Of a stretch of 5,795 bases of DNA, positions 4,685-5,795 are shown in pieces; positions within the stretch are counted from its first letter, which is position 1, and every line of letters starts with the position of its first letter. Under the pieces are notes generated by a model. It was given only the letters and a program-made list of their open reading frames with translations. It had not been told where the DNA came from and ran no database searches. Origin of the DNA: an uncultured Selenomonadales bacterium (lineage in GTDB: Bacteria; Bacillota; Negativicutes; Selenomonadales; Selenomonadaceae). Position numbers and translations under genes: made by a program. The stretch covers positions 1 through 5,795 of the forward strand of contig CAMVIO010000140.1 of assembly GCA_947167555.1 (NCBI GenBank), in the 5' to 3' direction.

Positions 4685-5795
4685 CTATTTCTTCCGTGAA
4701 AATTTTTTCCTCGAAAACAAGGCTGTCATATTTTTGATATATTTTTGCAGGGCATCCTGCGTCTCATAAGTACCAAACATCTGTAAATACAATATATAGT
4801 TCTTCTCATCGCCTCGGCTTGGCCAAAAGAAATGCACATTATCGAATGATATAGATTGATACGGAGTAATAATTACATCATCATACGCAGGATCCTTGAT
4901 ACAAAAACTATCATTCGTAAGTGCCCAGCCTCTTGTCATATCTTCCGAGATACGCAACTGAACCAAATCATTTTCTGTATATCTATCATCACAAATTAAG
5001 CTTAATGCCAATTTTTTTTGCTCCTGCGTCAGCTCTTTATTAACCGTTCCAACGATGGGGGTGCCTCCCATAAGGCCAGGACGAGATCCGAGCTTTATAA
5101 TCAAAAACGTGTCGTTTACGTCTGCTCCCAGTTCTTGCAAGTCTTTTTGGAATGTTGCGGCAAACATCGCTTTCATTTGCATTTTCGGTACAATCCACGG
5201 CGCTTCTTGCTCAACATCAGACCACACTTTTGGCGCATTTTCTGCCCCGTTCATCGCCGAGCCGCAAGCACTACAAAACTTGGCAGTTGCGGAATTTGGT
5301 GCCGCGCACTTCGGGCAAGCCTTTGTAGCTTCGCTTTTCGATTGCTCCTGTCCCCACGGCAGCTTCACATTCTCAAACACAATTCCTTTTTCGTCCAGCT
5401 CGTTCTGCGAAGCCGCTTTTATGCTGATGGTCGGCGTACCGAGAATCCCGACATACTTTTTGTTTTTCACCCGCGCCGGAATGTTGAACTTCTCGCCGCA
5501 AAGATAGATAACGGCTTCGTCCATCTCCAGCAGGTCGGCCAAATCCTCTTGGTTCAGAGCCGTCTGCGCGGCGTGGGAGATAATATCTTCATCGCCCGTT
5601 TTCTGCCGCAGGATAGCTTTTTTCTCGTTCAGCCGCTCCAAAGCCGCTACGTCCAGCTCCGAATCTCCTTCATACGGTACATCCAGCGCCGCGCAAAGAC
5701 GTTCCCGCAGGTCGGGCGCGTCTTTTTCAATCGCCGCGATTGCCTCGGCTTCGTCCTCGTAAAAGCGGTCTTCGAGCCACTCCGCGAGCTTGCCC
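4685..5795 (-). CDS. Zinc-ribbon protein, tandem paralogue B, N-terminus cut by window edge
   Basis: The frame is open to the right edge, so the start is missing; by alignment with paralogue A about 39 codons lie outside. The visible 369 residues begin at GKLAEWLEDRFYEDEAEAI, matching A from its residue 40. From there to the zinc ribbon the two align without gaps; in one 98-residue stretch I count about 19 differences. The ribbon is C160-x2-C163-x10-C174-x2-C177 (DNA 5264-5317). Beyond it the C-terminal domain (~195-369) keeps only scattered identity with A: KKLALSLIC, ISEDMTRGWALTND and ITPYQSI align with KKMVLRVIC, INEDMSAGFVASTD and FIPYKNV. The tail is basic (RKKFSRKK). The last coding 60 nt block is only ~30% GC, against ~58% at the N-terminal end. 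An internal TTG at 5641 is not a believable start, because the homology continues upstream of it. Function unknown; the same family as A. Confidence 0.87.
   Translation of the reverse strand, partial: GKLAEWLEDRFYEDEAEAIAAIEKDAPDLRERLCAALDVPYEGDSELDVAALERLNEKKAILRQKTGDEDIISHAAQTALNQEDLADLLEMDEAVIYLCGEKFNIPARVKNKKYVGILGTPTISIKAASQNELDEKGIVFENVKLPWGQEQSKSEATKACPKCAAPNSATAKFCSACGSAMNGAENAPKVWSDVEQEAPWIVPKMQMKAMFAATFQKDLQELGADVNDTFLIIKLGSRPGLMGGTPIVGTVNKELTQEQKKLALSLICDDRYTENDLVQLRISEDMTRGWALTNDSFCIKDPAYDDVIITPYQSISFDNVHFFWPSRGDEKNYILYLQMFGTYETQDALQKYIKNMTALFSRKKFSRKK

Noticed and set aside
1..5795. CRISPR arrays, tRNA or rRNA genes, attachment sites
   Set aside because: No regularly spaced repeats, tRNA-like cloverleaf, rRNA segments or integrase-type flanks were seen.

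Overview
The window looks like a chromosomal accessory region of a low-to-mid GC Gram-positive-type bacterium. Every confident start has a strong GGAGG-like Shine-Dalgarno sequence 7-9 nt upstream, and TGA is a normal stop codon. The mix of GC-rich coding and Shine-Dalgarno style would suit a Bacillota lineage such as the Negativicutes, but that placement is a low-confidence inference.

Layout, from right to left along the minus strand: (1) a 5'-truncated zinc-ribbon protein, copy B (4685-5795); (2) its tandem paralogue, copy A (3319-4599); (3) a two-gene plus-strand toxin-antitoxin cassette (2699-3215), with promoter/operator-like repeats in front and a strong terminator behind; (4) a tightly packed minus-strand operon. 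That operon contains a Ycf46-type AAA+ ATPase (1087-2613), a very small zinc-ribbon protein (903-1070) and a helical protein of unknown function that runs off the left edge (1-891). The last two genes are not obvious from long-ORF calling, because one is only 55 codons and the other has no stop in the window.

The toxin-antitoxin pair is YoeB-like, with two peculiarities. The antitoxin joins an AbrB/SpoVT-like N-terminus to a YefM-like toxin-binding tail. The toxin reading frame is cut by one in-frame TGA, but the rest of the frame still carries the expected catalytic Arg, His and Tyr.

The minus-strand genes may form one functional set: an AAA+ remodelling ATPase, three zinc-ribbon proteins (two large paralogues and one tiny one) and a helical partner. 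The two large paralogues share a nearly gap-free, about 80% identical N-terminal module but have strongly diverged, AT-rich C-terminal modules. Their 3' flanks also carry a shared 40-nt hairpin element, intact in one copy and decayed in the other. This looks like a tandem duplication followed by C-terminal diversification. No function can be assigned to the set from sequence alone.
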